Below are positions 43,422 to 55,129 of a stretch of 64,000 nt of DNA, piece after piece. Location of the stretch: NCBI RefSeq assembly GCF_001435315.1, contig NZ_AZGK01000002.1, positions 262,763-326,762 on the forward strand, read 5' to 3'. The stretch is from Lentilactobacillus parabuchneri DSM 5707 = NBRC 107865 (GTDB lineage Bacteria; Bacillota; Bacilli; Lactobacillales; Lactobacillaceae). Under the pieces are notes generated by a model. The model did not search any database and had not been told where the DNA came from. It saw only the letters and a program-made list of their open reading frames with translations. The position numbers and the translations under genes are program-made. How positions within the stretch are numbered: position 1 is the stretch's first letter; each line of letters opens with the position of its first letter.

Positions 43422-45165
43422 AAGTTTTAATTTGACGACTGAACCGTGGCTGAAAGTGATCTCACTGGCTGATAACCAGGAAAAGACAGTTTCTTTAATT
43501 GAGTTATTTGAAAATGCTCAAAGTTATCGTGAACTATCCGGAGAAATGCGGTCACAAGACCTTGCAATTTTACGTTTTTTGCTGGCTATTCTTACAACCG
43601 TATATTCACGATTTGACCCGAAAGGAGAACCATATCCCTGGCTGAAGCTAGACAAAGATTCGTTAAAGGATATTGAGAAGGTGGACGAAGATGACCAACT
43701 AATTCGAAGACAAATTTCAAAGGACCTTCTTAATACGTGGAAACAGCTATATGGCCAGAATGGAGAGGGACATTTTACAAAAATCGTTACAACATACTTA
43801 AGACGGTATAATCAGCGATTTGACTTGTTTGGAGAATCCCCTTTTTATCAAGTTGGGGAACGTGATTACAATCGTTTAGTTCCCACAAATAAACAGATTT
43901 CCGGAAGCGAGGGGCCAGGCAAGGTTGCAATTAAGCAGATGAATCGTCAAATTTCTGAAAGTGGTAATAAGCCAAGTTTGTTCTCGCCAAAAACACCGGA
44001 GTTTAAGAATCAGCTGAAGCTAGACGAGTTGACACGTTGGCTTATAAGTTATGAAAATTATTCGGGCGTCACGGACAAAACTAAGATCAACATGTCAGCA
44101 AAATACTCTGTCTCTTCTGGATGGTTATATAAGCTGAACCCAGTGTATGCCACGGGGGACAACCTGTTTCAAACTTTAATGTTGAATTTAATTTTGATTA
44201 ATCAAAACAGAACAAACCGTCCTTACACACCCCAAAAGCCGGTGTGGGAATATTCCGTTGCCCAATATATCTCGAAACGAGAAAAAATGCTCCAACCAGA
44301 CAATTTAGCTGAGTTGTACACAGTTTGGTCCAGAATGCTTCATATTAATTGGTCTAAAAATGGTGACCCAACCATTTTCAGTGCTGGATTGCCAATGTTT
44401 GACAGTGCTGCGGCGTTTATTGAACCCATGACGACTTGGCGTGTGCGTAAAGAAGATGGCAAGCATGTACCTGCTGAAAAGCGGTTAAGTACGATGGGCA
44501 CTGCCATGTGGCGGAACTTCGGTCAATATGTGCCTCTGGAAACGGATAATCATGAATCTGAGAAAGCGAAGCCTGGAATCGTCAAATGGCTAAAACAACT
44601 TAAAGAGGCTGACGGAATTCCTCAAAAAACGCGGCTAACTTTGGCTTCCGCTGATCTTATTAGGGATGATAATGCTGCTTCACAAATGCCGGCTGCAGAA
44701 ATTTTCGATGATATGCAAATCGATGCCGATGTTTTATTTGATGAAGATCCAAGCGCTGCTCAAAAATGGCCGGATCGGATTGAGGATATGATTGTTCTCA
44801 CCCAAAAAATTGGTAGCGATTATTGGCGATTCGCTGCTAATATTGGTCGTTTACGCAATGTGGACGATCGCTCATTTGCAAATAAAATGATTGCTGAATT
44901 TTATGATGGGTTAAACGTTCCCTTCAAAAATTGGCTTCGAAGTTTAAACAACATAGATGACCGGGATACTCAGAGTAACGATTGGAAAAAGAAACTGAAA
45001 GACTATGTGCAAGAAGTCGCTGATGAGGTTATTCAATCCAGTTCACCTCGTGATATGACCGGCTTTGTGGATGTAAATGGCGTCATTGATAAAAATAAGG
45101 GCTTGGTAAATATTTTCACTATCAATAATCAGTTTCGAACCCAAGTTTTTCGAGATATGGGATAA
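43411..45165 (+). CDS. casA: Cascade large subunit Cse1/CasA
   Basis: A 584-aa Cse1 protein that recognises the PAM and recruits Cas3. It begins with FNLTTEPWLKVISL, the characteristic N-terminus of the family (FNLxxEPWIPV-like), and has the ELYTVWSRMLHI and GTAMWRNFGQYVP regions. The ATG at 43411 has AGGAGG 6 nt upstream; a GTG at 43405 overlaps that site. The gene overlaps the cas3 end and is followed by casB after 20 nt. Confidence 0.93.
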   Translation: MKTRSFNLTTEPWLKVISLADNQEKTVSLIELFENAQSYRELSGEMRSQDLAILRFLLAILTTVYSRFDPKGEPYPWLKLDKDSLKDIEKVDEDDQLIRRQISKDLLNTWKQLYGQNGEGHFTKIVTTYLRRYNQRFDLFGESPFYQVGERDYNRLVPTNKQISGSEGPGKVAIKQMNRQISESGNKPSLFSPKTPEFKNQLKLDELTRWLISYENYSGVTDKTKINMSAKYSVSSGWLYKLNPVYATGDNLFQTLMLNLILINQNRTNRPYTPQKPVWEYSVAQYISKREKMLQPDNLAELYTVWSRMLHINWSKNGDPTIFSAGLPMFDSAAAFIEPMTTWRVRKEDGKHVPAEKRLSTMGTAMWRNFGQYVPLETDNHESEKAKPGIVKWLKQLKEADGIPQKTRLTLASADLIRDDNAASQMPAAEIFDDMQIDADVLFDEDPSAAQKWPDRIEDMIVLTQKIGSDYWRFAANIGRLRNVDDRSFANKMIAEFYDGLNVPFKNWLRSLNNIDDRDTQSNDWKKKLKDYVQEVADEVIQSSSPRDMTGFVDVNGVIDKNKGLVNIFTINNQFRTQVFRDMG

Positions 45166-45185
45166 CTAAAAAAGGCGATGATAAA

Positions 45186-45815
45186 ATGACAACTTGCGAT
45201 CAAGTTAAAAAGAGAGTGATTGAGGTTACCGATAATATTATTCATGAACTCTATGCAAATGGTCACCAAAACAAAGCGATGCTGGCAGGTATTCGAAGCG
45301 CACCAACAATTCTTAAGCCTGGTGCACAAAAAGTATGGCCAATCATGTTGAGTGTGCTGGATAAGGGGATGCTCAGCAAAACTGGTAAGCCAACAGCAAG
45401 TGAAACTGCAATATACACAGCTATTTACTTGTTTGCTATTCATCAACAGAGTCAAGAAACGTTAATGTATGGTTTGTCTGGTAAAGATGAGTCTGTTAAT
45501 GCGAAGACTTTGTTTGAGGCTCTTGCGGCGATGAGAAGTGATGATGAAACTCGGCAGGCGTTGGATCGGCGAGTGCAGTCGCTTTTGAAAACGACTAATT
45601 ACAGCAGGATGGTTAATGCAATTACACATTTAGTTCAGATCTTAAAAGCTAGCAAGTTTAACCAGAAAATTGATTATGGTAGGCTTGCCGGTGACTTTTA
45701 CAGTTTCCAAAAAGGACCCGAGAAGGCTAAAGAAGTCCAACTCGGTTGGGGTCAAAAATATTACCGAGTTGTTAAACCAGCAGCTAATTCTGAAGGAGAG
45801 AAAAATCATGACTAA
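45186..45815 (+). CDS. casB: Cascade small subunit Cse2/CasB
   Basis: A 209-aa helical protein of the Cse2 family, forming the belly of Cascade and stabilising the R-loop. The RSAPTILKPGAQKVWPIML segment near residue 35 and RRVQSLLKTTNYSRMVNAITHLVQIL are typical; the latter is quoted here only by its SLLKTTNY and HLVQIL parts. It lies between casA and cas7 and overlaps cas7 by 8 bp, which supports coupled expression. Confidence 0.92.
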   Translation: MTTCDQVKKRVIEVTDNIIHELYANGHQNKAMLAGIRSAPTILKPGAQKVWPIMLSVLDKGMLSKTGKPTASETAIYTAIYLFAIHQQSQETLMYGLSGKDESVNAKTLFEALAAMRSDDETRQALDRRVQSLLKTTNYSRMVNAITHLVQILKASKFNQKIDYGRLAGDFYSFQKGPEKAKEVQLGWGQKYYRVVKPAANSEGEKNHD

Positions 45816-46896
45816 TAAAAATTTATATATTGATCTAAACGTATTACAAACTGTTCCTGCTTCAAGCATGAACCGAGATGATACTGGTGCTCCCAAGACC
45901 GCGCTTTTTGGCGGGGCGATGCGTTCCCGAGTTTCTTCGCAAAGCTGGAAACAAGCCATGCGAAAAGCATTTCGTGAGGCACATGTGGATACCGGTAACA
46001 GAACAAAAGAAGCTGCTAAGTTATTGGCTGCAACATTAATGGGATTGAACCCATCTTTAGATGAGGAAGCTGCTTTTACTAAGGCTCATGAAGTATTTGA
46101 TGCGGCTGGAATTAAATTTGACAAAACGAAGAAAGATGAAACCAAAGTGTTATTACTCGTTTCTCCAGGACAGATTGAGAAACTTGCTCAGTATGCACTT
46201 GTTCATGACCAATTAGACAAAAAGGAGGTTAAACAGGTCTTACAGAGTGATAATTCCTTAGACTTAGCACTTTTTGGACGGATGGTTGCAGATAATCCTG
46301 AGCTCAACGTGGAAGGTTCTGCCCAAGTGGCCCATGCAATTTCTACTCATGAAGTTGTCCCTGAGTTTGATTACTATACGGCCTTAGATGATTTAAAGGG
46401 CAAAGATACCAATGGTGCCGGCTTTATTGGGACTGACGAATTTAATTCATCCACATTATATCGTTACGCTAACTTAAACGTTAATGAGCTTGTTCATAAT
46501 ATTGGCGTTAAATCCACAGTCACTGGTGTAAGTGATTTTATCAAAGCTTTTCTGTTCTCAATGCCGACTGGAAAACAACATAGTTTTGCTAATAAGACTT
46601 TACCGAACTATGTGATGGTTACCATTCGTACTGATACTCCTGTTAACCTGGTTTCGGCATTTGAAGAACCAATTCGGTCCACAACTGGTTATGTGAGGGA
46701 GTCAGTCCATAGATTAGAAACAGAGTATAAATCAACTCTACACGTGGTTATGGATAAGCCCCTGGAAACGGTTATTTTAAGTGATGGGAAAGTTGAGTCT
46801 TCAATTGGAGTGCAAGCCGCAAATATCCAAGAACTTTTAGATAAGGTCACCGAAGTATTAACAAAGGTGGTGCAGGATGAAAACACTAACGATTAG
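45808..46896 (+). CDS. cas7: Cascade backbone subunit Cas7e (Cse4/CasC)
   Basis: A 362-aa backbone protein that coats the crRNA. LYIDLNVLQTVPASSMNRDD followed by GAPKTALFGGAMRSRVSSQSWK is the hallmark N-terminus. The ATG at 45808 has AAGGAG 9 nt upstream; a frame extending back into casB to 45670 is only chance open sequence. It overlaps casB by 8 bp and cas5 by 20 bp. Confidence 0.95.
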   Translation: MTNKNLYIDLNVLQTVPASSMNRDDTGAPKTALFGGAMRSRVSSQSWKQAMRKAFREAHVDTGNRTKEAAKLLAATLMGLNPSLDEEAAFTKAHEVFDAAGIKFDKTKKDETKVLLLVSPGQIEKLAQYALVHDQLDKKEVKQVLQSDNSLDLALFGRMVADNPELNVEGSAQVAHAISTHEVVPEFDYYTALDDLKGKDTNGAGFIGTDEFNSSTLYRYANLNVNELVHNIGVKSTVTGVSDFIKAFLFSMPTGKQHSFANKTLPNYVMVTIRTDTPVNLVSAFEEPIRSTTGYVRESVHRLETEYKSTLHVVMDKPLETVILSDGKVESSIGVQAANIQELLDKVTEVLTKVVQDENTND

Positions 46897-47617
46897 ATTA
46901 ATTGCTCCGTTGCAATCTTATGGAAACCAGGCAACTTTCGAGCGTCGAACAAGCGATGATCACCCTTCTAAAAGTGCGATTATTGGGATGATTGCTGCTG
47001 CGATGGGATATAAAAGAGACGACAAGCGAATTATCCAGTTAAATGAGTTGAGTTTTGCTGTCCGAGTGGATCAACGTGGAACAACTTTGACAGATTTTCA
47101 AATGGCTCATAGTAAAAAGGGGGATAAGTGGGTTACGCACCGCGACTATTTACAAGATGCGGTGTTTGTCGTAGCACTAGGAAGCGATGACGAAAATTTA
47201 ATCAGTGATATTGAATTAGCACTGAGAAGACCGAAATTTCAGTTATTTCTTGGGCGTCGGGCCAATGTGCCAGCAGGTGTCATAAACCCGCATATCTTCG
47301 AAAATACTGATCCAGTCAGTGTCTTGAGTAAACTTGAATGGCAAGCTTCACGTTGGTATCAACAAAGATATTGGCATCGTGAGAATAAGAGGTTTGTTAA
47401 CAGTCTTGAGCTTATAGCGGATGCAGATTTGTTGCCTGATAAGAGAAGCTTCGTAGTCAAAGATCGCGTCATTTCATTCGATCAGCGCAATCGCCAACAC
47501 GGTTATCGACCGGTGGCAAGCGATAACGTTGACCACATTAAGTTGAATCAAAAATATATCCAGAGAAATCACCACGAGAAGTCTGAAACGGTTCATGACG
47601 CATTTGGTGCGCTCTAG
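46877..47617 (+). CDS. cas5: Cascade subunit Cas5e (CasD)
   Basis: A 246-aa RAMP protein that binds the 5' handle of the crRNA. The beginning, TIRLIAPLQSYGNQATFERR with PSKSAIIGMIAAAMGY, is typical of Cas5e. GGRR-like glycine-rich turns follow (FQLFLGRRANVPAG). It overlaps the cas7 end by 20 bp and lies 12 nt before cas6e. Confidence 0.94.
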   Translation: MKTLTIRLIAPLQSYGNQATFERRTSDDHPSKSAIIGMIAAAMGYKRDDKRIIQLNELSFAVRVDQRGTTLTDFQMAHSKKGDKWVTHRDYLQDAVFVVALGSDDENLISDIELALRRPKFQLFLGRRANVPAGVINPHIFENTDPVSVLSKLEWQASRWYQQRYWHRENKRFVNSLELIADADLLPDKRSFVVKDRVISFDQRNRQHGYRPVASDNVDHIKLNQKYIQRNHHEKSETVHDAFGAL

Positions 47618-47629
47618 AAAGGGGTCCAC

Positions 47630-48298
47630 ATGTATTTATCACGGGTTCAAATTGACGTCAATAATCGTCAAAAAACGAAAGAATTGACCCATCTTGGTGC
47701 CTACCATAATTGGGTGGAACAAAGTTTTCCGGCTGAAATTGCTGCTCACAAACGACTACGGCATTTGTGGCGAGTTGACCATCTGGCTGGGAAAACATAT
47801 TTGCTCGTGTTGAGTGAAGAAGCTCCAGATTTAACGAAACTGGGGATGTTTGGTGTACCTCACACGGCGATGACAAAATCTTACGATCCATTTTTGGCGA
47901 AGATTCAAGAAGGCCAAATTATGCAATTTAGATTAACGGCCAATCCAACCCATGCAATTCCTCGGGAAGGAAAAAGCCAGCCGCGAATTGTTCCCCACAT
48001 TACTGTTGACCAACAGCGACAATGGTTGGCTGATCGGGCAGAGAAACACGGATTTCAGTTGGTTCAAACGACTTTGGCTGGCGCTTCGGATTCTGAGGCC
48101 ATCGATAATTTTGATATCGTTAGCCGTGATTGGCCGGTCTTGCACAAAGGTAAGCGCAACATGAAATTAAGTCGGGTAACCTTTGAAGGATTGCTGAGAG
48201 TGAGTCAATTGGACGATTTCAAACAGTTATTAGTAACCGGAATCGGTCGGGAAAAGGCCTTTGGAATGGGCCTGATGACTGTTATTCCAAGAGGCTAA
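47630..48298 (+). CDS. cas6e: CRISPR RNA endonuclease Cas6e (Cse3/CasE)
   Basis: A 222-aa double-RRM enzyme that cuts the repeat hairpin in pre-crRNA. The family pattern is visible: YLSRVQIDVNNRQ at the N-terminus, an AYHNWVEQSF helix carrying the likely catalytic His, and GIGREKAFGMGLMTVIP as the C-terminal glycine-rich loop. AAAGGGG precedes the ATG. Arrays 2 and 3 carry a changed repeat stem, so the range of repeats it accepts is of interest. Confidence 0.94.
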   Translation: MYLSRVQIDVNNRQKTKELTHLGAYHNWVEQSFPAEIAAHKRLRHLWRVDHLAGKTYLLVLSEEAPDLTKLGMFGVPHTAMTKSYDPFLAKIQEGQIMQFRLTANPTHAIPREGKSQPRIVPHITVDQQRQWLADRAEKHGFQLVQTTLAGASDSEAIDNFDIVSRDWPVLHKGKRNMKLSRVTFEGLLRVSQLDDFKQLLVTGIGREKAFGMGLMTVIPRG

Positions 48299-50142
<1,844 letters not shown>

Positions 50143-50171
50143 GAATGCCGTCATAGCAGGGATTGTTTAGT

Positions 50172-50543
50172 GTATTCCCCACGGGTGTGGGGGTAATCCT
50201 CAATCGCCAAAATGAAAACACATCAAGTGAAAGTATTCCCCACTGGTGTGGGGGTGATCCTTGTGCCCACCAGCCAGCTGTGCGCCATCTGGCGTATTCC
50301 CCACTGGTGTGGGGGTGATCCTAAGACCTTCGTACCCCCGACAACACGTGAGTAGTATTCCCCACGGGTGTGGGGGTGATCCCTTCGGTGAGATAGTGGG
50401 CCAAGAGGTCAGCGCGTATTCCCCACGCATGTGGGGGTAATCCTGGATATTATGGCCGCTACTCGTGAAGATGTGCGTATTCCCCCAATGGAACGGTTGA
50501 TTTCACGGGTTAGTAGTATTCCTTACACATTAGGAATAACCCT
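50172..50543 (+). CRISPR. CRISPR array 5 (5 good repeats, 2 degraded)
   Basis: Repeats start at 50172, 50233, 50294, 50355 and 50416 with 33-bp spacers. At 50477 only GTATTCCCC of a repeat remains, followed by 30 bp and a degraded repeat at 50516 (GTATTCCTTACAC...). The first five differ only in the loop (GGGT, TGGT, GCAT) and in TAATCC versus TGATCC. This is the cas-adjacent and longest array. Confidence 0.95.
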
Positions 50544-50603
50544 TAAAAGTAGAACTCATTCATGTTAGATCATGACAGGGTTAATAGCCAAAAATTGAAC
50601 CTA

Positions 50604-50653
50604 CAAAAATAGCACCTAACCAGCCGTTTTTCACGAACTAGTTGGGTGCTATT
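50604..50653 (-). terminator. Terminator of the amidase gene
   Basis: On the minus strand AATAGCACCCAAC (50653-50641) pairs with GTTAGGTGCTATT (50620-50608), followed by a T run. Confidence 0.75.
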
Positions 50654-50726
50654 AGTATTTGCTTATTCATCAACTAATTTCTCAGAACCGATAAATTTCT
50701 TGTAAAATATAATGTGCAACCAGATG

Positions 50727-52319
50727 CTAACGATAATTATCTAACAGCTTAAATTTATGCTGGCTTTGGAAGTATGCACCAACCTTCAGTAACAACTTAT
50801 CATTACCCTTAGCTGCCTCAAATTGAATTCCCAGAGGCATTTTTTGCTTGCTAACGTATGTTGGTAAGCTAATTGCGGGCTCTCCTGAAAGGTTGGCAAG
50901 CTGAGTGAATGGTGTCTTGGTCAATCCATGAAGCCAAGCATCGTAAATTGTTTGAATTTGCTGGGTGTGATTAAGGCTGTCAATATCCCTCAGTTTATCC
51001 ACATATTGAGGTAGATAGGCCGGATCTGTATTCTTTGGAGCCGTAACTGCAGTGGTAGGTGTTAAATAAAGCGGATATTTTTTGTGAAATGCAGTCATTT
51101 GCCGGTTAACTAGACTCAGTTCATTTTGAACGGTTACATCAGCATTTGTAGGTTGCTTTTGATCAGCTTGATAAAGTGCCCAGGTCATTGGGGAAACATC
51201 ATCAAAGGTCATATTTTTACCTGTGACGCTCTTGATAAGGTTATTGGCACTGGTTCCAGTCCCCGTGGATTCAAGATAGTAGACATGCATTAATTTAACC
51301 CCGTCAACAGGAGAATTGGCTTTTACAACCTTAAAGCCTTTTGATCTTAAGAATGAAACGGCTTGTTTAACAGCGTTTACGGCATCTTTACTGACGGGGG
51401 TGTTAACTGGCGACTTAGTTGAATACGCAATTGGAATTTTCTTAATATTTTTTGGAACGGTTTTTAGCATTGCATCACCTGAGTGATTAGACGTTGCTAA
51501 CATACCGTTAAATAGCGTTTGCATATCCTGAATATTCTTGGCATCGGCAAAATTAACCGAGGATGGTGTCGTATCGTCACCTTCGATTACACCTTGAGTT
51601 GGTTTCAAACCAATCACGCCGGTCCATGATGCCGGAATTCGAAGTGACCCGCCGGCATCATTTCCGGTTGCGACAGGAACGATGTCGTCGGCAACGCTGG
51701 CAACAGCTCCACCAGACGATCCGCCAGTATTGTCGGCGTGGTTCCATGGGTTATGAGCAACCCCATTCAGTGCTGAATTGGTGATGTTAATTAAGCCAAG
51801 CTCCGGGAAGTTGGTCTGTCCAATAACGATAAAGCCCATCGATTGCAAACGCTGCACGAATGAACTAGTGGTGGTTGCTTTTTGATCAGCCAAAGGAACT
51901 AAACCTCGTGTATTTGATGAACCGATGAGCGGCTGTCCTAACCCCTTAATTAATAATGGAACGCCATAAAATGGTTGCCCCGTATCCTTTAAGTTGGCAG
52001 CTTCCTTCATTGCCTGGTCTTCACGTAAAGAAATCACTGCGTTGAGTTGTGGATTATCAGTTTTAATCTTTGCAACAGCGTGTTCAATTAGTTGTTGTGG
52101 GGTTACTTTACCTTCGTGAACCATTTTTGCGAGTTGAGTTGCTGATGAGTGGTAGTATGTCTGATCTGAAATGTTAGGTGCAGATGTAGCGATTGAAGTT
52201 GATGATGTGTCGCCTCTTACAGTAACAGAGTTAGTTGATGTGAACCCAAACAAGATCAATGACACTCCCAGCAAGATTGTTCGACGTAAATACTTCATAA
52301 AATTAACCTTAGTTTCCAT
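50727..52319 (-). CDS. Secreted amidase (amidase signature family)
   Basis: A 530-aa protein. A cleavable signal peptide is evident (KYLRRTILLGVSLILFGF after a short extension). The Ser-cisSer-Lys triad of amidases is in LLIKGLGQPL (Lys), NTGGSSGGAVASV (cis-Ser) and GNDAGGSLRIPA (nucleophile Ser). GGGAGG lies 6 nt before the ATG at 52319. Such exported amidases hydrolyse amides or small peptides outside the membrane. A LacI/CcpA-type site, TGTTAAGCGCTTTCAA, lies at 52359-52374. It neighbours peptide-use genes but is transcribed alone. Confidence 0.88.
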   Translation of the reverse strand: METKVNFMKYLRRTILLGVSLILFGFTSTNSVTVRGDTSSTSIATSAPNISDQTYYHSSATQLAKMVHEGKVTPQQLIEHAVAKIKTDNPQLNAVISLREDQAMKEAANLKDTGQPFYGVPLLIKGLGQPLIGSSNTRGLVPLADQKATTTSSFVQRLQSMGFIVIGQTNFPELGLINITNSALNGVAHNPWNHADNTGGSSGGAVASVADDIVPVATGNDAGGSLRIPASWTGVIGLKPTQGVIEGDDTTPSSVNFADAKNIQDMQTLFNGMLATSNHSGDAMLKTVPKNIKKIPIAYSTKSPVNTPVSKDAVNAVKQAVSFLRSKGFKVVKANSPVDGVKLMHVYYLESTGTGTSANNLIKSVTGKNMTFDDVSPMTWALYQADQKQPTNADVTVQNELSLVNRQMTAFHKKYPLYLTPTTAVTAPKNTDPAYLPQYVDKLRDIDSLNHTQQIQTIYDAWLHGLTKTPFTQLANLSGEPAISLPTYVSKQKMPLGIQFEAAKGNDKLLLKVGAYFQSQHKFKLLDNYR

Positions 52320-52358
52320 AAGTTGCCTCCCTCGATAAAATGTATACTCCAAGGAACA

Positions 52359-52374
52359 TGTTAAGCGCTTTCAA
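52359..52374 (-). promoter_or_regulatory. cre-like site before the amidase
   Basis: TGTTAAGCGCTTTCAA is a partly palindromic LacI/CcpA-type site 40 bp upstream of the amidase start. Confidence 0.6.
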
Positions 52375-52456
52375 CGGGATGTCAATGCTATCTAGAAATC
52401 ATTTTCTGATTCAGTTATCCACTTCAATTCAGGATTACTAACTGCTTTTTGATCAC

Positions 52457-52494
52457 AAAATCGTCGTTGAATATTTCATCAACGACGATTTTGG
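52457..52494 (-). terminator. Terminator of the membrane transporter gene
   Basis: AAAATCGTCGTTGA (52457-52470) and TCAACGACGATTTT (52479-52492) form a perfect 14-bp stem with an 8-nt loop. Confidence 0.78.
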
Positions 52495-52506
52495 GCAATT
52501 ATTGGT

Positions 52507-53697
52507 TTAAATTAGTTTTAGGAATATTGAAGCAATGATAACGGAGGCAACAGAAACGGTTGCAAATCCACCAACCAGCATCTTGGGCATCATGTTATGA
52601 AGTAAGTAGCGCTCTTCATCTTTTGTACCAGCAACAGTATGGGCAACTTCTGAAGTTAAGATATAATCGGCTGGGAACCCAAATAACGATGTGAGTGAGC
52701 AAGCATAAGCCATTTGCCACGACATTCCAAAAGGTTTAGCGAGAATACGAGAAGCCAAAAACATTCCGAGTAAGCCTAGAGCGATTAGGACAATAATCTG
52801 AAGAATAATGCTGCCCATAATTTGTGGGGTAGTGACACTTAGTTGAGCAAAGACATAAGCAAGTAAACCATACATCAACCAATTAAATACGCCTGCTTGG
52901 TTTAAAGCATTATCTTCCAAGAAACCAAATTGGTGAGCGATAACACCAAAGATCAGACAAACAACATTTGGGTTAATAGCATTATTGATCAAGCCTGCAC
53001 ACCATGTACTGAAGAGAGCCACCATTGCGACACGAGCTAAGATAAAGGCCGGTGTTTCATATTCCGGTTTCAAATTAAAAACGTTTTGTGATTTGAATAC
53101 TGAAGGCTGTTGTCCCGCAGCAAATTCGGCAGCTTCAGGGTCTAATTTGCTACCATTTGCCTTAAACTCTTTTACCAAACGGCCACCTTCTTGTCTAAGC
53201 ATCAGGGATGTTAATGGGTATCCAACAACTGAGTGGATAACAAACATTGAAACGGGCAGGGCAACCAATGCGGTAACACCTTGGGCTTTAAGGCCATCGG
53301 TCATAAGCAAAGCTGATACAAGACCACCTGTGAGTGGTGGAACTGCTGCGACAACTGTTTTCCAGTCAAAAATTAAGCTTCCGATCGTGAGACATAGAAG
53401 CATTGTTCCGCAGACACCAAGAAGAGCAATACAAACCGCTTTCCATTGAGCAACTAATTCTTTTAAGCCCATTAGGGTACCAAGATGAACTAAAAGCATT
53501 GATACACAAATAGACACGAACTCGTTACCGTAAGACGCTTGTGTGACGACATCCTTTGGTAGAATTGTCCAAAAGCCAATAACAAATAATAGAGCGGAGA
53601 TAAAAACGGAAGGAATAAAAGCATGAGACATTGTTGAAACCCATTCACCAATGAACATGAACACCATAACAACAAGGAACGCAATAATGAAATTCAT
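52507..53697 (-). CDS. Membrane transporter of uncertain family (GltS-like)
   Basis: A 396-aa hydrophobic protein with about 10-12 predicted membrane segments. It has two similar halves, each with a long helix pair, and the motif PPLTGGLVSALLMTDGLKAQG near residue 130. This recalls glutamate:Na+ symporters and related two-fold carriers, but I cannot fix the family. AGGAG lies 10 nt before the ATG at 53697; longer frames lack a ribosome site. It is divergent from the amidohydrolase operon and may import the dipeptide or amide those enzymes use. Confidence 0.6.
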   Translation of the reverse strand: MNFIIAFLVVMVFMFIGEWVSTMSHAFIPSVFISALLFVIGFWTILPKDVVTQASYGNEFVSICVSMLLVHLGTLMGLKELVAQWKAVCIALLGVCGTMLLCLTIGSLIFDWKTVVAAVPPLTGGLVSALLMTDGLKAQGVTALVALPVSMFVIHSVVGYPLTSLMLRQEGGRLVKEFKANGSKLDPEAAEFAAGQQPSVFKSQNVFNLKPEYETPAFILARVAMVALFSTWCAGLINNAINPNVVCLIFGVIAHQFGFLEDNALNQAGVFNWLMYGLLAYVFAQLSVTTPQIMGSIILQIIVLIALGLLGMFLASRILAKPFGMSWQMAYACSLTSLFGFPADYILTSEVAHTVAGTKDEERYLLHNMMPKMLVGGFATVSVASVIIASIFLKLI

Positions 53698-53894
53698 ATG
53701 TATATCACTCCTAATAAATTTATTGAATACATGTATCCTATTACTCATTGAATTGTTAGTCAATTCTAATTTTATAGGAATTGCAATTAACGCCATCAGG
53801 TCACGTTTTCTTAGATGCTTAGTATAAAAGGGTGGTTGACTATTACTCGAATGAGAATTAACCTTATATTAATTAGAAAAAGGAGTGGATATTT

Positions 53895-55079
53895 TTGAGT
53901 AAGACTACATATACAAATTTCGATTTATTTGACGGAAAAAGTAACGAAATCAAAAAGTCAGCATGGTTAGTTGTTGACGATGAAACCGGGAAGATTGATC
54001 AAGTCGGAACCGGCAATGCCCCCTCTGCTGATAAGCAAGTCGACTTAAAAGGAAAATATGTTATGCCTGGGATGGTCAACTGTCATACGCATATCTGCAT
54101 GGATCCAACAGCTGGTGATGGCGGCACTGGCGCAAATGTCGTTGAAGCCACTGTTCATGCGGTTCAACATTTGCATGACTTATTGAAGTCCGGTGTTACT
54201 TATATTCGTGAATGTGGTAGTACTTTTGATATTGACATTGAGCTAAATGAGTTACGTAAACAAGGAGTTTTGAAAAAAGTACCGGAAATTTTGCCATCGG
54301 GTAGACCTTATTCCATGACCGGTGGCCATGGTGATTTTCCAAACTTTGGTCATTTAGTTGATTCGCCTGACGAAATGCGGAAAGCGGTTCGGACGGGTCT
54401 TAAAAAAGGAACAATGGCCGTTAAAGTCATGGCAACAGGTGGTGTTATGACCCCTGGCGATTTTATGGCCGATCCCCAGTTAAGTGTTGAAGAAATGAAA
54501 GTTGCTGCCGATGAAGCTCATCATAAAGGCCGAATTATTGCTGCTCATGCAGAAGGTAATCCTGGTATCATGAATGCAATCAAAGCAGGTGTTGATTCAA
54601 TTGAACATGGTTTCTATGTAAACGATGAAGAAATTGATTTGATGCTTAAGCAAGGTACTTATTTGACACCCACTTTGGTTGCTGATTGGGCGATCCCCGA
54701 ATATGGTGAAGGAAAGATGCCAGATTGGGAAATTAAAAAGGCCGCTGATGCATTAGACGATTTGTATAAAAATATTATGCATGCATGGAAGCGCGGAGTT
54801 CCAATTACACTTGGTACTGATGCAGGCACCCCATTCAATGATTTCACCATGACGCCGGTTGAATTCGAGTTAATGGTTGAACAAGGTGCTACTAATTTTG
54901 ATTCACTAGAAACGAGTTATAATTCAGCCAAATTAATGAAGATTGATAAAGAATATGGAACCCTTGAGCCAAATAAGTACGCTGATTTCTTAGTATTGGA
55001 TAATGATCCCTTAGCCGATGTAAAGGCTGTCCAGCAAGCAGACAAAGCGGTCTACAAGAAGGGTGTTCAGGTTTACTAA
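53895..55079 (+). CDS. Amidohydrolase family protein (imidazolonepropionase/prolidase-like), copy 1
   Basis: A 394-aa metal-dependent hydrolase. Metal ligands are seen in NCHTHICMDP (HxH, near residue 65), the Lys in VKVMATGGVM, His in IAAHAEGNPG and IEHGFYVND, and Asp in TLGTDAGTPFND. The start is TTG with AGGAG 9 nt upstream. Members cleave Xaa-Pro-type dipeptides, N-acyl or cyclic amides. It is followed by a terminator-like hairpin and a close paralogue at 55130. The substrate is unknown; the dipeptidases nearby suggest peptide-derived amides. Confidence 0.85.
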   Translation: MSKTTYTNFDLFDGKSNEIKKSAWLVVDDETGKIDQVGTGNAPSADKQVDLKGKYVMPGMVNCHTHICMDPTAGDGGTGANVVEATVHAVQHLHDLLKSGVTYIRECGSTFDIDIELNELRKQGVLKKVPEILPSGRPYSMTGGHGDFPNFGHLVDSPDEMRKAVRTGLKKGTMAVKVMATGGVMTPGDFMADPQLSVEEMKVAADEAHHKGRIIAAHAEGNPGIMNAIKAGVDSIEHGFYVNDEEIDLMLKQGTYLTPTLVADWAIPEYGEGKMPDWEIKKAADALDDLYKNIMHAWKRGVPITLGTDAGTPFNDFTMTPVEFELMVEQGATNFDSLETSYNSAKLMKIDKEYGTLEPNKYADFLVLDNDPLADVKAVQQADKAVYKKGVQVY

Positions 55080-55085
55080 CATTAA

Positions 55086-55113
55086 AAAAGATGGCTGTTG
55101 GCCATCTTTTTAT
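55086..55113 (+). terminator. Intergenic terminator between the amidohydrolase paralogues
   Basis: AAAAGATGGC (55086-55095) pairs with GCCATCTTTT (55101-55110), then TAT. It probably lowers transcription of copy 2 relative to copy 1. Confidence 0.75.
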
Positions 55114-55129
55114 GATTAAGGAGAATATT

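Noticed and set aside
45670-45807. An N-terminal extension of Cas7 into casB.
   Set aside because: The AAGGAG site and the family's N-terminus fix the start at 45808.
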